A DNA stretch of 64,000 nucleotides from Zooshikella sp050749885 (GCF_050749885.1 NZ_JBOIUB010000002.1:496001-560000), one strand, 5' to 3'. Positions 42,497-52,860 are shown, counted from the stretch's first letter. Made by a program: numbers and translations. The notes: generated by a model not told the origin, from the letters alone.

Positions 42497-44104
42497 ATGT
42501 CTGTTATCACCAGTCAACTTGATACTCAAAGTGATACGTACCGACGCTATAGTGACTACCATCAGCAACTCACACTGACCTTAAAAACCCGTCTGGCTTC
42601 CATTACTGAAGGTGGTGGACCCAGTGCAATGGCACGCCACCAGGCTCGAGGCAAACTCCCAGCACGAGAACGTATTAACCACTTACTGGATAGTCGCAGT
42701 CCCTTTTTAGAAATTGGCCAGTTTGCCGCTTGGGAAGTCTATGATGAGGCCGTGCCTGCAGCGGGAATCATCGTAGGTATCGGCCAGGTAGCAGGCATTG
42801 AATGCATGATTATTGCCAACGATGCCACCGTTAAAGGAGGAAGTTACTACCCGTTAACAGTGAAAAAGCATCTTCGAGCCCAGGAGATTGCCGCACAAAA
42901 CCATCTACCTTGCATTTACTTAGTGGACTCTGGTGGTGCCAACCTGCCTCGCCAAGCAGAAGTCTTTCCTGACCGAGACCACTTTGGTCGTATTTTCTTT
43001 AACCAGGCTCGAATGTCAGCGCAGGGCATTCCTCAAATTGCTGTGGTAATGGGCTCCTGTACAGCCGGTGGGGCATATGTCCCGGCAATGGCCGATGAAA
43101 GCATTATTGTGAAACAACAAGGTACTATTTTTCTAGCAGGCCCGCCTTTGGTTAAAGCAGCTACTGGTGAAACTGTTACCGCAGAAGAACTAGGTGGTGC
43201 AGATACCCACTGTAAGCTATCTGGGGTCACGGACTATTACGCTGAAAATGACGAGCATGCTCTACAACAAGCTCGGCAATGTATTGCTCAACTCAATAGG
43301 CCCGCCAAGACAGCACTGGACGTTATGCCGGTTGAACCGCCTCGTTACTCTGCTGAAGAACTGTACGGCATCATTCCAGATGATAGCCGTAAACCCTTTG
43401 ATGTCCGTGAGGTTATTGCCCGTCTGGTCGATGGCTCAGTATTTGATGAATTTAAGCGGTTATTTGGAAGCACATTAGTCTGTGGCTTTGCCCGACTATG
43501 GGGATATCCCATTGGCATTCTGGCCAACAATGGCGTGCTGTTTTCTGAGTCAGCTCAGAAAGGAGCCCACTTCATTCAGCTTTGCTGTCAACGTGGTATT
43601 CCACTGCTGTTTTTACAGAACATTACGGGGTTTATGGTTGGTCGTCAGTATGAAAGTGAAGGTATTGCTAAACATGGAGCCAAACTGGTTAATGCCGTAG
43701 CCTGTGCCAACGTACCTAAACTCACAGTGATTATTGGTGGCAGCTATGGTGCGGGCAATTATGGCATGTGTGGTCGTGCTTATGATCCTCGTTTTCTTTG
43801 GTTATGGCCCAATGCCCGTATCTCAGTCATGGGGGGAGAGCAAGCTGCGGATGTCTTAGTCCAAATTAAAGAGGCCGCCCTTAATAAACGTCAGCAAACC
43901 TGGCCTCACGCTGAGCGTGATAGTTACCGAGCTGAACTGGTCGCAGAGTATGAACACCAGGCCAGTGCCTATTATGCCAGTGCCCGGCTATGGGATGATG
44001 GCATCATCGACCCCGCACAAACCAGAACAGTACTCGGGCTGAGTTTATCTACCTGTCTGAATGCCCCTATTCCAACCAGCCAGTTTGGCATCTTTCGTAT
44101 GTAA
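42497..44104 (+). CDS. liuB: Methylcrotonoyl-CoA carboxylase carboxyltransferase (beta) subunit
   Basis: LiuB transfers the carboxyl group from biotin to 3-methylcrotonyl-CoA. I start it at ATG 42497 (535 aa, equal to the family); a TTG start at 42452 would add 15 unsupported residues. The carboxyltransferase halves show GGGPSAMARHQARGKLPARE, GGANLPRQAEVFPDRDHFGR and, in the C-terminal half, NITGFMVGRQYESEGIAKHG and GGSYGAGNYGMCGRAYDPRF. It works with LiuD. The gap to liuA is 137 bases; liuC follows after 9. Confidence 0.95.
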   Translation: MSVITSQLDTQSDTYRRYSDYHQQLTLTLKTRLASITEGGGPSAMARHQARGKLPARERINHLLDSRSPFLEIGQFAAWEVYDEAVPAAGIIVGIGQVAGIECMIIANDATVKGGSYYPLTVKKHLRAQEIAAQNHLPCIYLVDSGGANLPRQAEVFPDRDHFGRIFFNQARMSAQGIPQIAVVMGSCTAGGAYVPAMADESIIVKQQGTIFLAGPPLVKAATGETVTAEELGGADTHCKLSGVTDYYAENDEHALQQARQCIAQLNRPAKTALDVMPVEPPRYSAEELYGIIPDDSRKPFDVREVIARLVDGSVFDEFKRLFGSTLVCGFARLWGYPIGILANNGVLFSESAQKGAHFIQLCCQRGIPLLFLQNITGFMVGRQYESEGIAKHGAKLVNAVACANVPKLTVIIGGSYGAGNYGMCGRAYDPRFLWLWPNARISVMGGEQAADVLVQIKEAALNKRQQTWPHAERDSYRAELVAEYEHQASAYYASARLWDDGIIDPAQTRTVLGLSLSTCLNAPIPTSQFGIFRM

Positions 44105-44113
44105 GGAGTTGTC

Positions 44114-44977
44114 ATGGACGCGCTCTATTCATCTGCCTATTTACAGATCACCTGCCGTAAAGATGGCGTTGCCACCCTGACTTTAAACCGGCCTCAGGTA
44201 CACAATGCCTTTGATGATGCAATGATTGCAGAACTGATTACACAACTGCAGGCACTGGCTGCACACCCCCAGGTCAGATTGTTAATTATCAATGGTGAAG
44301 GAAAACACTTTAGTGCAGGTGCAGACCTTTCCTGGATGCAACGTATGGCGTCAGCCACGCACCAAGACAATATGACCGATGCAGGCCAGCTTGCCACCCT
44401 GCTACAAACTGTTAATGACTTTCCACATCCCGTTATTGGTCAGGTTCATGGTGCTGCCTATGGTGGTGCTGTGGGCTTAGTGTCCTGCTGTGATATTGCG
44501 GTAGCAACCCCCAAAGCCTCTTTTTGCCTGAGTGAAGTTAAGCTGGGACTAGTACCTGCCGTCATCAGTCCTTATGTTATTCAGGCGATTGGTCCTCGCG
44601 CAGCACGACGTTATTTTCTCACCGCCGAAAGCTTTGATGCAGTTACTGCTGAACAACTAGGACTTGTTCACTTAGTCTGTGAAGCTGATGAGCTTGCCAC
44701 CACCACTGAACGTTTTATTCAACGCTTACTGAATAATGGTCCTCATGCTTTACAGGCTGCTAAACAGTTAATTGCCAATGTCGCTTTTCACCCCATCTCA
44801 CCAGAACTTGTACGATATACCCAACAATTGATCGCAGACCTTCGCACTTCTGCTGAAGGACAGGAAGGTATGCAAGCCTTTCTCGCCAAACGACCTCCTG
44901 AATGGCAACTCAACGAGCATGCTAAAACAGCGCAAGGCCAACCTGAAAATCACTCGAACACGGCGAGGTCTGAATAA
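44114..44977 (+). CDS. liuC: Methylglutaconyl-CoA hydratase (enoyl-CoA hydratase family)
   Basis: The 287-residue crotonase-fold enzyme hydrates 3-methylglutaconyl-CoA to HMG-CoA. Family signs: HNAFDDAMIAELITQL, the oxyanion segment GKHFSAGADLSWMQRM, and GAAYGGAVGLVSCCDIAVAT. AAGGAG is well placed before the ATG. The C-terminus carries a short extra tail (AKTAQGQPENHSNTARSE) beyond the usual end. It overlaps liuD by one base (TAATG). Function is supported by operon position between liuB and liuD. Confidence 0.93.
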   Translation: MDALYSSAYLQITCRKDGVATLTLNRPQVHNAFDDAMIAELITQLQALAAHPQVRLLIINGEGKHFSAGADLSWMQRMASATHQDNMTDAGQLATLLQTVNDFPHPVIGQVHGAAYGGAVGLVSCCDIAVATPKASFCLSEVKLGLVPAVISPYVIQAIGPRAARRYFLTAESFDAVTAEQLGLVHLVCEADELATTTERFIQRLLNNGPHALQAAKQLIANVAFHPISPELVRYTQQLIADLRTSAEGQEGMQAFLAKRPPEWQLNEHAKTAQGQPENHSNTARSE

Positions 44978-47004
44978 TGCGTACACTCTTGATAGCCAAC
45001 CGTGGGGAAATAGCCTGTCGTATTATCCGCACTGCACAGGCAATGGGGATACATTGTGTTGCTGTTTACTCATCAGCAGACCAACATGCGCTGCATGTTC
45101 AACTAGCCGATGAAGCTTATGCCCTTGGCCCAGCGCCAGCCACAGAAAGTTATCTGAACACACACAAAATTCTAGCAATTGCCAAACAAGCCAACGCCAA
45201 TGCTATTCACCCAGGCTATGGTTTTTTATCCGAAAATGCTGATTTTGCTGCAGCTTGCCAACAAGCAGGCCTTACCTTTGTCGGCCCTCCCGCTCAGGCC
45301 ATCACCCTCATGGGTAGTAAGCAGGCTGCCAAGCAACACCTACAACAAGCCGATGTGCCTTTACTACCCGGTTATCACGGGCAAGATCAATCACTCGCAG
45401 CGTTTCAACACGCAGCTCAAGAAATAGGATTCCCAATACTGCTTAAAGCGGCGGCAGGCGGTGGTGGTAAAGGCATGCGTATCGTTCATCAGCCCAGTGA
45501 ACTCGCTACGGAAATGGCCGCTGCACAGCGCGAAGCCCAAAAGAGCTTTGGTGATGATACGTTACTGCTGGAAAAATACCTTAGCCAACCACGGCATATT
45601 GAAGTCCAGATTTTTATGGATGAACAGGGACATGGCGTGTCTCTGTTCGAACGAGACTGTTCCCTACAGCGTCGTCACCAAAAAATCGTTGAAGAAGCAC
45701 CCGCTCCAGGTTTATCGGCAAAATTGCGTGAACGAATGGGGGAGGCTGCGCTTCGTGCTGCCAAAGCCATTGGCTACGTCGGCGCAGGTACTGTTGAGTT
45801 TCTGGTCTGTGCAGATGAACAATTTTACTTTATGGAGATGAATACTCGCCTGCAGGTTGAACACCCTGTGACAGAAATGATTACACAGCAAGATCTGGTG
45901 GAATGGCAATTACTTATAGCTCAGGGGCAACACCTCCCCTGCCGCCAACAGCAACTGGCTATCAATGGCCATGCCATAGAATTACGCTTATATGCTGAAA
46001 ATCCTCAACAAGGCTTTTTACCTTCAACTGGTACCATTACCCACTTAACATGGCCCGAGATAAATCATCTGCGTATAGATACCGGCGTACAGCAGGGTGA
46101 TGAAGTCTCTATTCACTATGATCCCCTGTTAGCCAAAATAATTAGCTGGGCCCCCTCACGACCTGCCGCTATCCAGCGCCTTCAACAGGCGCTCAGTAAA
46201 CTACAACTACAAGGTATTACCACCAACCAAGGATTTCTATATCGACTATTACAGCAGCCAGAAGTACGTCATGGTCAAACAGATACCCAGTATGTTGAGC
46301 GTGTAGTTTCAAGCATTCAACAGCCCCCTGATCAGCACAGAAATATCGCGCTTATGGGCGCGGCTATAGCGTGGCTTGATACACCACGCTCACCGATTCA
46401 CCACCAAACAACAGACCCTTATTCTCCATGGCGCAGTCACCATGCCTGGCGCTTAAATCAGCCAAACTTACTGACGTTAACGCTGCATCACGGGCGACAG
46501 GCCTTTACACTCGCCATGCGTGAAATGGATACTCAAACGTTGGAAATTGCCTTGGCAGAAGCATCTCAAACATGCCATTTCTGGCGAAAAGGGAACCTTA
46601 TTACGTTACAGACCACGGACCAACACCGACATACTCTCATTACGCACTATCAACTGGGAGCATTAGGTGATGCTTCAATTGATGTGCAATATGCTGGCGA
46701 GTGGTTTCATTTTCATCAACAGCGTCAACACCAAACCCTAGAAAATGAGACAGGCTCAGAACTAACAGCACCCATGCCTGGCAGTGTTGTTGCACTCTTG
46801 GTCAAACCAGGGGATAGCGTGGCTAAAAACACCCCCTTACTGATCTTAGAAGCCATGAAAATGGAGCACACCATCAGAGCGCCCGCCGCAGGGAAAGTCA
46901 CACGCTTTAACTGCCAACCTGGTGCATTAGTGACAGCAGGCTTTGAACTGCTGGATTTTGAGTGGGCTGATGTTGAGTCTTCAGCCAGTGAGGTAACAGC
47001 ATGA
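44977..47004 (+). CDS. liuD: Methylcrotonoyl-CoA carboxylase biotin-carrying (alpha) subunit
   Basis: This 675-residue subunit carries biotin carboxylase and the biotin carrier. The N-terminus is MRTLLIANRGEIACRIIRTA; ATP-grasp motifs include KAAAGGGGKGMRIVHQPSE and FMEMNTRLQVEHPVTE. The biotinylated lysine is about K628 in ILEAMKMEHTIRAP. The region between them (about 450-590) is the BT-type linker domain. It is coupled to liuC and liuE by 1- and 4-base overlaps. Confidence 0.95.
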   Translation: MRTLLIANRGEIACRIIRTAQAMGIHCVAVYSSADQHALHVQLADEAYALGPAPATESYLNTHKILAIAKQANANAIHPGYGFLSENADFAAACQQAGLTFVGPPAQAITLMGSKQAAKQHLQQADVPLLPGYHGQDQSLAAFQHAAQEIGFPILLKAAAGGGGKGMRIVHQPSELATEMAAAQREAQKSFGDDTLLLEKYLSQPRHIEVQIFMDEQGHGVSLFERDCSLQRRHQKIVEEAPAPGLSAKLRERMGEAALRAAKAIGYVGAGTVEFLVCADEQFYFMEMNTRLQVEHPVTEMITQQDLVEWQLLIAQGQHLPCRQQQLAINGHAIELRLYAENPQQGFLPSTGTITHLTWPEINHLRIDTGVQQGDEVSIHYDPLLAKIISWAPSRPAAIQRLQQALSKLQLQGITTNQGFLYRLLQQPEVRHGQTDTQYVERVVSSIQQPPDQHRNIALMGAAIAWLDTPRSPIHHQTTDPYSPWRSHHAWRLNQPNLLTLTLHHGRQAFTLAMREMDTQTLEIALAEASQTCHFWRKGNLITLQTTDQHRHTLITHYQLGALGDASIDVQYAGEWFHFHQQRQHQTLENETGSELTAPMPGSVVALLVKPGDSVAKNTPLLILEAMKMEHTIRAPAAGKVTRFNCQPGALVTAGFELLDFEWADVESSASEVTA

Positions 47005-47942
47005 GCTTGCCCAGTCATGTTCGTATTGTGGAAGTTGGCCCTCGGGATGGTTTACAAAACGAGCCAAACTCATTACCTGTATTGCTAAAATGCCAGCTCA
47101 TTGAGCAGCTGGTCGCTACAGGTATCAGGCATATAGAGACAGGCAGTTTTGTATCACCAAAATGGGTTCCTCAAATGGCTGATACCGAGCAGGTTATGCA
47201 TCAGCTTCAACGCTCAGCAGAAGTGATTTACAGTGTGTTAACCCCTAACCTTCGTGGTTTTGAGCGAGCATTGAGCTGCCAGCCCAATGAGGTTGCTGTA
47301 TTTGCAGCCGCCAGTGAAGTGTTTAGCGAGCGAAATATTAACTGCTCTATTGCGGAAAGCCTGGAACGTTTTATCCCTCTGATTGATAAAGCAAAAGCCC
47401 AAAAGTTACGGGTCAGAGGTTATATATCTTGTACAGTGGGATGTCCTTACACGGGCGATATTGCCCCCCAACAAGTCGCCTGGGTTGCCCAGCAGTTAAA
47501 TGAAATGGGCTGTGATGAAATCTCACTGGGTGATACGATTGGCGTGGGCAACCCATTGTCCTGTAAACGGATGTTAGCCGCTGTCGCACACTATGTGCCT
47601 CTTTCTCAGCTCGCGGTTCATTTTCATGATACCTACGGACAAGCACTGGCAAACATTTATGCCATGCTGGAGGAAGGGGTTGCCATTGTAGATAGTGCTA
47701 TCGCGGGGCTGGGAGGATGTCCCTACGCTCAGGGAGCCAGCGGCAATGTCGCTACTGAGGATGTAGTGTATCTGCTAAATGGATTAGGGATTCAATCCAA
47801 TATTGACCTTTCACAGCTTACAGCGGTCAGTCACTGGATTTGCCAACAACTTAATCGCCCCAACCAAAGCAAGGTCGCATGTGCACTCTATGCTCAGCTA
47901 AAAAATCATGATATGGCCCGCTCGCGTAACAATAAAAACTAA
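47001..47942 (+). CDS. liuE: Hydroxymethylglutaryl-CoA lyase
   Basis: LiuE cleaves HMG-CoA to acetoacetate and acetyl-CoA, the end of the leucine pathway. The 313 residues have the DRE-TIM start IVEVGPRDGLQNEPNSL, the metal/His motif LAVHFHDTYGQALAN and the HMG-CoA lyase signature GLGGCPYAQGASGNVATEDV with the catalytic Cys. It overlaps liuD by 4 bases (ATGA) and is 21 bases from the aacS start. Confidence 0.95.
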   Translation: MSLPSHVRIVEVGPRDGLQNEPNSLPVLLKCQLIEQLVATGIRHIETGSFVSPKWVPQMADTEQVMHQLQRSAEVIYSVLTPNLRGFERALSCQPNEVAVFAAASEVFSERNINCSIAESLERFIPLIDKAKAQKLRVRGYISCTVGCPYTGDIAPQQVAWVAQQLNEMGCDEISLGDTIGVGNPLSCKRMLAAVAHYVPLSQLAVHFHDTYGQALANIYAMLEEGVAIVDSAIAGLGGCPYAQGASGNVATEDVVYLLNGLGIQSNIDLSQLTAVSHWICQQLNRPNQSKVACALYAQLKNHDMARSRNNKN

Positions 47943-47963
47943 ATGTACGACATTGGGATGATT

Positions 47964-49925
47964 ATGAGTAAACTGCTGTGGAAACCAAGCCAGGCCCGCG
48001 TCGCTGCCAGCAACATGACGGCCTTTATGACCAGGGTAAACCATCACTATACAACGACATTAGTGGACTATCCTCATCTCCATGAGTGGTCAATAAAACA
48101 TCGTCCGGAATTTTGGTCATTGCTTAGTGAGTTTTATGGGATACGCTGGCATCACCCCCCTCAAGCCATATTGACAAACGACCAAAGCATGCCTGGTGCA
48201 GAGTGGTTCCAGGGTGCCACATTAAACTATGCAGAACATTTGCTCTCTCGGTGTGATCATAAGCCTGCCATTATTTTTCGTGGAGAACAGGGCCAACGTT
48301 ATACCATTAGTTATCACGAACTCCATCAGCAAGTTGCTCAGGTAGCCGCTAAACTCAAGCACTATGGTATCCGTCAAGGCGACAGAGTTGCAGGCTACTT
48401 ACCGAACTGCCCTGAAGCCGTAATTGCCATGCTCGCAACAACCAGTTTAGGAGCAGTCTGGAGCAGTTGTTCACCCGACTTTGGCTGGCAAGGGGCTTTA
48501 GACCGATTCGGTCAGATTACACCCAAAGTATTGTTTACTGCAGATGGCTATTTCTATAATGGCAAACATATTGATCTTCATAACAAAGTCTCTCACCTTG
48601 TCCAAAACCTGGATTGCTTAACGCAAACAGTTGTTATCAACTTTGCCAACCCTGGAGCCAAACCACCTACATTGCCTAATATCAGCTGCTGGCAAGACTG
48701 GCTGGATACCTCCTTGCCTCCACCAAGGCTTACCTTTACCCCTGTTCCCTTTAATGCTCCGCTTTACATTCTTTATTCTTCTGGCACTACGGGTAAACCT
48801 AAATGCATTGTGCATAGCGTAGGTGGCACATTACTCCAACACTTAAAAGAGTTAGGTTTGCATACTGACTTAAAAGATGATGATGTCTTTTTGTATTTCA
48901 CCACTTGTGGTTGGATGATGTGGAACTGGCAAGTCAGCGCACTGGCTTTAGGCTTAACGCTGGTTCTTTATGATGGCTCCCCGTTTCATCCAACCCCCTC
49001 TATCCTTTTTGATATCGTGGAAACCGAAGATGTCAGTGTATTTGGCACCAGTGCCAAGTATTTATCAGCACTACAAAAACAACAGGTAATACCTGCTCAG
49101 CACTTTCAGCTCAAAGCCTTGCGTACTATTTTATCAACGGGTTCACCGCTGGCCGATGACAGCTTTGATTATGTCTATCGTGATATCAAACGAGACATTT
49201 GCCTATCATCGATCTCTGGAGGTACTGATATCATTTCGTGTTTTGCGCTTGGCTGCCCTATTCTTCCCATCTATCGAGGTGAGTTACAGTGTCTTGGGCT
49301 AGGGATGGATGTAGTCTTCATGCGCAGCAATGGAGATCAAGCCAATGTCTGTGAAAAAGGTGAGCTGGTCTGCCGCAAGAACTTTCCCTCTATGCCTATA
49401 GGCTTTTGGAATGACCCTAACCAACAAAAGTACCAAGCAGCTTACTTTAGTCAGCACCCTGGGTACTGGAGCCATGGGGATTTTGGTGAAATCACTGAAA
49501 ACGGTGGTGTCATTATCCATGGTCGGGCCGATGCCGTTCTAAACCCAGGTGGTGTACGCATCGGCACAGCGGAAATTTACCGACAAGTTGAGATAATTCC
49601 TGAGGTACTGGAAAGTATTGCTGTTTGCCAGGACTGGCAAGGAGATAACCGTATCGTGCTGTTCGTTAAACTGAAACCTGAACTAACACTCAATGACGAT
49701 TTGGTAAATATTATTAAGCAAACGATTCGCCAGAACACAACACCACGTCATGTTCCTGCGAAAGTATTGCAAGTCAGTGATATTCCCCGAACCCGTAGTG
49801 GCAAAATCGTGGAAATAGCCGTTCGAGAGACTATTCACAACCGGCCAGTGAAAAACACTGATTCACTGGCGAATCCTGAAGCACTTCAGTATTTCAAACA
49901 ACGGGAAGAGCTACTTTGTGACTAG
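47964..49925 (+). CDS. aacS: Acetoacetate--CoA ligase
   Basis: This AMP-forming ligase activates acetoacetate released by LiuE. It shows LYILYSSGTTGKPKCIVHSV (P-loop), the acyl-adenylate segment SGGTDIISCF, and the adenylation Lys in RTRSGKIVEIAV near the end. I take ATG 47964 (TGGGA five bases upstream) over 47943 and 47958; the product is 653 aa, as in the family. It closes the liu operon and converges on tatD with 15 bases between stops. Confidence 0.93.
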   Translation: MSKLLWKPSQARVAASNMTAFMTRVNHHYTTTLVDYPHLHEWSIKHRPEFWSLLSEFYGIRWHHPPQAILTNDQSMPGAEWFQGATLNYAEHLLSRCDHKPAIIFRGEQGQRYTISYHELHQQVAQVAAKLKHYGIRQGDRVAGYLPNCPEAVIAMLATTSLGAVWSSCSPDFGWQGALDRFGQITPKVLFTADGYFYNGKHIDLHNKVSHLVQNLDCLTQTVVINFANPGAKPPTLPNISCWQDWLDTSLPPPRLTFTPVPFNAPLYILYSSGTTGKPKCIVHSVGGTLLQHLKELGLHTDLKDDDVFLYFTTCGWMMWNWQVSALALGLTLVLYDGSPFHPTPSILFDIVETEDVSVFGTSAKYLSALQKQQVIPAQHFQLKALRTILSTGSPLADDSFDYVYRDIKRDICLSSISGGTDIISCFALGCPILPIYRGELQCLGLGMDVVFMRSNGDQANVCEKGELVCRKNFPSMPIGFWNDPNQQKYQAAYFSQHPGYWSHGDFGEITENGGVIIHGRADAVLNPGGVRIGTAEIYRQVEIIPEVLESIAVCQDWQGDNRIVLFVKLKPELTLNDDLVNIIKQTIRQNTTPRHVPAKVLQVSDIPRTRSGKIVEIAVRETIHNRPVKNTDSLANPEALQYFKQREELLCD

Positions 49926-49940
49926 AATTGGCCTGGTTAC

Positions 49941-50720
49941 TTAGGCTTTTGCATCTTTAAATAGATTAAAGAAATTGGCACTGGTTTGTGTTGCCAGTGT
50001 CGTTAAGGATTCACCTCTTAGCTCAGCTAAAAAGGAAGCAACCGCCTTAACATACTTTGGCTCGTTAGATTTGCCACGAAATGGTACTGGGGCTAAATAA
50101 GGCGCATCTGTTTCTACCAGCAAACGATCCAGAGGAATTTTCTTAGCAACCTCTCGCACATTATCAGCCTGGCGGAAAGTAACAATCCCTGAAATCGAAA
50201 TATACATACCTAAGTCCAGCGCTTGGCGTGCCATATCCCAATCTTCCGTAAAGCAGTGTAAAACCCCTCCAAACTTTTCAATAGTATGGCTGCGAAGTAA
50301 TGCCAATGTATCCGCTTTTGCTTCCCGAGTATGAATAACCACCGGTTTATTCACTTGCTGTGCTACCTGTAATTGGCTTGCAAAGCGCTGCTGCTGTTGC
50401 TGAATAGTCTCCTTCGCATAGTAATAATCTAGCCCCATCTCCCCAATAGCCACCACCTTAGGATGATCCGCCAGTGCAACTAGCGCATCTACATCAGGCT
50501 CTTTGCCCTCTTGCTCTAAAGGATGTACTCCTACAGTGGCAAACACATTGGGATACTGCTCGGCAATTGAAACTACCTGTGGGCTGTTCTCCATACTAAC
50601 GGCAATTGCCAGAAAGTGACTAACCCCTTCCTGCTCTGCTGCTTGCATTGCCGTAGCCAGGTTGTTGTCATAAGCATCCAGTTTTAAACGATCAAGGTGA
50701 CAATGAGAATCCACTAACAT
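49941..50720 (-). CDS. TatD family metal-dependent hydrolase (YcfH-like)
   Basis: This 259-residue TIM-barrel metallohydrolase has the TatD signature: MLVDSHCHLDRLKL, GEMGLDYYYAKETIQQQQQR, VIHTREAKADTLALLR, and VETDAPYLAPVPFRGKSNEP, which supply the metal ligands. Members are 3'-5' exonucleases or deacylases; the precise role is unsettled. The position after pilZ and holB is conserved in Pseudomonas-type genomes (ycfH). It is separated by 91 bases from pilZ. Confidence 0.92.
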   Translation of the reverse strand: MLVDSHCHLDRLKLDAYDNNLATAMQAAEQEGVSHFLAIAVSMENSPQVVSIAEQYPNVFATVGVHPLEQEGKEPDVDALVALADHPKVVAIGEMGLDYYYAKETIQQQQQRFASQLQVAQQVNKPVVIHTREAKADTLALLRSHTIEKFGGVLHCFTEDWDMARQALDLGMYISISGIVTFRQADNVREVAKKIPLDRLLVETDAPYLAPVPFRGKSNEPKYVKAVASFLAELRGESLTTLATQTSANFFNLFKDAKA

Positions 50721-50811
50721 TATAAAAACATCGCTCCCAAGGCTGAGCGTAATAAATACTCAGCCAGCATAATCTGAAGAAAAAAGTGAAACTGCGAGGT
50801 GTTGATATGAA

Positions 50812-51168
50812 CTAGAGGGTATGAGTAGGTCGATCAGACTGCAGCGCACCTGCCAGATAGGTTTCGATTTTACTGCGCGCCATATCATCTTGACCATTAA
50901 ACTGCACACCGATACCTGCAGCACGATTACCTTGAGCACGTCGTGGTGTAATCCAGATTACTTTGCCAGCTACCGGGATTTTTTCGGGTTCATCCATCAG
51001 ATTGAGCAGCATAAAGACTTCATCGCCCAATTTATATTGCTTATTAGTAGGAATAAAAAGCCCACCATTAGCAACAAAAGGCATGTAAGCTGCGTATAGA
51101 ACAGCCTTATCCTTAATGGTAAGTGACAAAATACCGTTACGAGGGCCAAGTCGAGGAGGTTTATTCAT
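50812..51168 (-). CDS. pilZ: PilZ-type type IV pilus assembly protein
   Basis: The 118-residue protein is close in pattern to Pseudomonas PilZ: RNGILSLTIKDKAVLYAAYM, GGLFIPTNKQYKLGDEVFML and GNRAAGIGVQFNGQ. It lacks the RxxxR arm needed for c-di-GMP binding, as the founding PilZ does, so it is a structural or regulatory pilus factor rather than a sensor. It follows holB by 16 bases. Confidence 0.92.
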   Translation of the reverse strand: MNKPPRLGPRNGILSLTIKDKAVLYAAYMPFVANGGLFIPTNKQYKLGDEVFMLLNLMDEPEKIPVAGKVIWITPRRAQGNRAAGIGVQFNGQDDMARSKIETYLAGALQSDRPTHTL

Positions 51169-51184
51169 GTTACTGCCTTGCTTT

Positions 51185-52195
51185 TCAGCGTTGAGTCAGA
51201 CCGCGCCAACGTATGAGAACCCCTTCTATCAATAACGGAAGATTTAAATTGCCTTGGCTTAACAGGTGCTGGCGCTGTATCAGCAACCAGTCATAATATT
51301 GATAGAGTGCTTGAATACCTGCCTTATTAGCAATATAGGTCAACATTGGCGTTACGTCTTTATTTTTGCAACAACTATCACAACCTAGTTGCGAGATTTT
51401 TATCATATCGCTTAACCAGTCTAATAGCCAAGTTAAAACGAGTGATAATTCAATAGGTTGCCACTGCTTAGCTAGACTTACAGGAGAAACCTGCCGCTTG
51501 GTAATCGCTTTTACCCCCTCCAACACCTGCTGGCGAATGGCTAAGGCATCCTTATGATAGTAATCATGTGCAAGCAAAGGGGCCTGGCTAGCAAGGTTTA
51601 ATAGTAGTGTTGCTGATTCCTCGGTAAGAGAAGTGTCTTGCCTCATCAACCATTCCCTACCCATTTGCGGATCAGGCAGCGTAAATTGTAACCGTTGACA
51701 CCGACTTTTTATCGTTGGGAGTAATCCGCTACTAATATCAGTAATAAGTAATATTATCGTATTATCACCTGGCTCTTCCAAACACTTCAGTAATGCATTT
51801 GATGCATTGATATTCATTGCATCTGCAGGACGAATAATAATAATCCGATAGCCACCTTGCTGTGCCGTTTTACTGGCAAAGCCAAGCAACTCCCTAACTT
51901 GATCGACCCTAATGGGCTTACCTTCCTGTTCTGGCGAAACCACCAACAGATCGGGGTGAGTCTTCGCTTTTAATAATTGACAACTTTTGCAAAGTCCACA
52001 AGCTGAGCCATTGACAGCATTTGAGCAGAGCAATACAGAGGCAACACGCAGTGCAAACTGAAACTTACCTAGCCCTTTATGACCTTCCAGTAAATAAGCA
52101 TGTGCCATTCGCCCTTGTTGGTGCTGCTGGAACCAGTGATTCCATAAAGGCCCCTGCCAAGGTAGAGATAATTCATTACTTACTGAAAAACTCAT
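51185..52195 (-). CDS. holB: DNA polymerase III subunit delta'
   Basis: HolB is the clamp-loader delta' subunit. The start chosen is ATG 52195 (MSFSVSNELSLPW), which has AGGT five bases upstream; a longer frame reaches 52225 without family support. The P-loop is degenerate (LLEGHKGLGKFQFA), as expected of delta', and a zinc-binding CGLCKSCQLLKAKTHPDL follows. The sensor segment IKSRCQRLQF is present. It overlaps tmk by 20 bases. Confidence 0.94.
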   Translation of the reverse strand: MSFSVSNELSLPWQGPLWNHWFQQHQQGRMAHAYLLEGHKGLGKFQFALRVASVLLCSNAVNGSACGLCKSCQLLKAKTHPDLLVVSPEQEGKPIRVDQVRELLGFASKTAQQGGYRIIIIRPADAMNINASNALLKCLEEPGDNTIILLITDISSGLLPTIKSRCQRLQFTLPDPQMGREWLMRQDTSLTEESATLLLNLASQAPLLAHDYYHKDALAIRQQVLEGVKAITKRQVSPVSLAKQWQPIELSLVLTWLLDWLSDMIKISQLGCDSCCKNKDVTPMLTYIANKAGIQALYQYYDWLLIQRQHLLSQGNLNLPLLIEGVLIRWRGLTQR

Positions 52196-52817
52196 CAAGC
52201 ACCTGTCTGATTTGTTGCTGAACATCAGCTAAAGGCTGTGCCGCATCAATAATGCGAAACCGCTCAGGATATGCTTTTGCACGAGCCAAATAGCCCACTC
52301 GCACACGTTCAAAAAAATCATGCTGCTGCTGCTCAAAGCGGTCACTTTGCCCTCTTTTAGCCACTCGGGCCATACCTACCGCAACTGGCAAATCTAAAAG
52401 CAGCGTCAGATCAGGCTGAAGTGTCTGCTGTACAAGTGCTTCTAAAGTCTCAAGTACCATTATTGACAAGCCTCTACCGGCTCCCTGATATGCAAAGCTG
52501 GCATCCGTAAAGCGATCACTAACGACAATCTTTCCTGCATTTAATGAAGGTTTAATTACCTGAGCCAGGTGTTGTGCTCTAGCCGCAAACACTAACAATA
52601 ACTCTGCAGTTGGATCTAATGCTTCATCAGCATGGTGAAGCAATAACTCTCTAACTTGCTCTGCTATTGGAGTCCCTCCAGGCTCACGGGTTTTAACCAC
52701 AGAAAGGCCACGCTTTTTTATATCGTTAATAATAAAGGCTAAATTAGTCGACTTTCCTACACCTTCACCACCCTCAAGGGTGATAAACGAACCTATGTGC
52801 TTGTGCTGCTCAGTCAT
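52176..52817 (-). CDS. tmk: Thymidylate kinase
   Basis: This 213-residue dTMP kinase shows the P-loop LEGGEGVGKSTNLAFI near residue 14, the DRx motif VVSDRFTDASFAYQGAGRGL, and the LID region RVAKRGQSDRFEQQQHDFF. It phosphorylates dTMP to dTDP for DNA synthesis. It sits between mltG and holB in the usual pabC-mltG-tmk-holB order, with a 43-base gap to mltG. Confidence 0.95.
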   Translation of the reverse strand: MTEQHKHIGSFITLEGGEGVGKSTNLAFIINDIKKRGLSVVKTREPGGTPIAEQVRELLLHHADEALDPTAELLLVFAARAQHLAQVIKPSLNAGKIVVSDRFTDASFAYQGAGRGLSIMVLETLEALVQQTLQPDLTLLLDLPVAVGMARVAKRGQSDRFEQQQHDFFERVRVGYLARAKAYPERFRIIDAAQPLADVQQQIRQVLDEFFSK

Positions 52818-52860
52818 AAAATTTTTCTAATTTGAGTTACTTTCAACATCAGTGGTATTG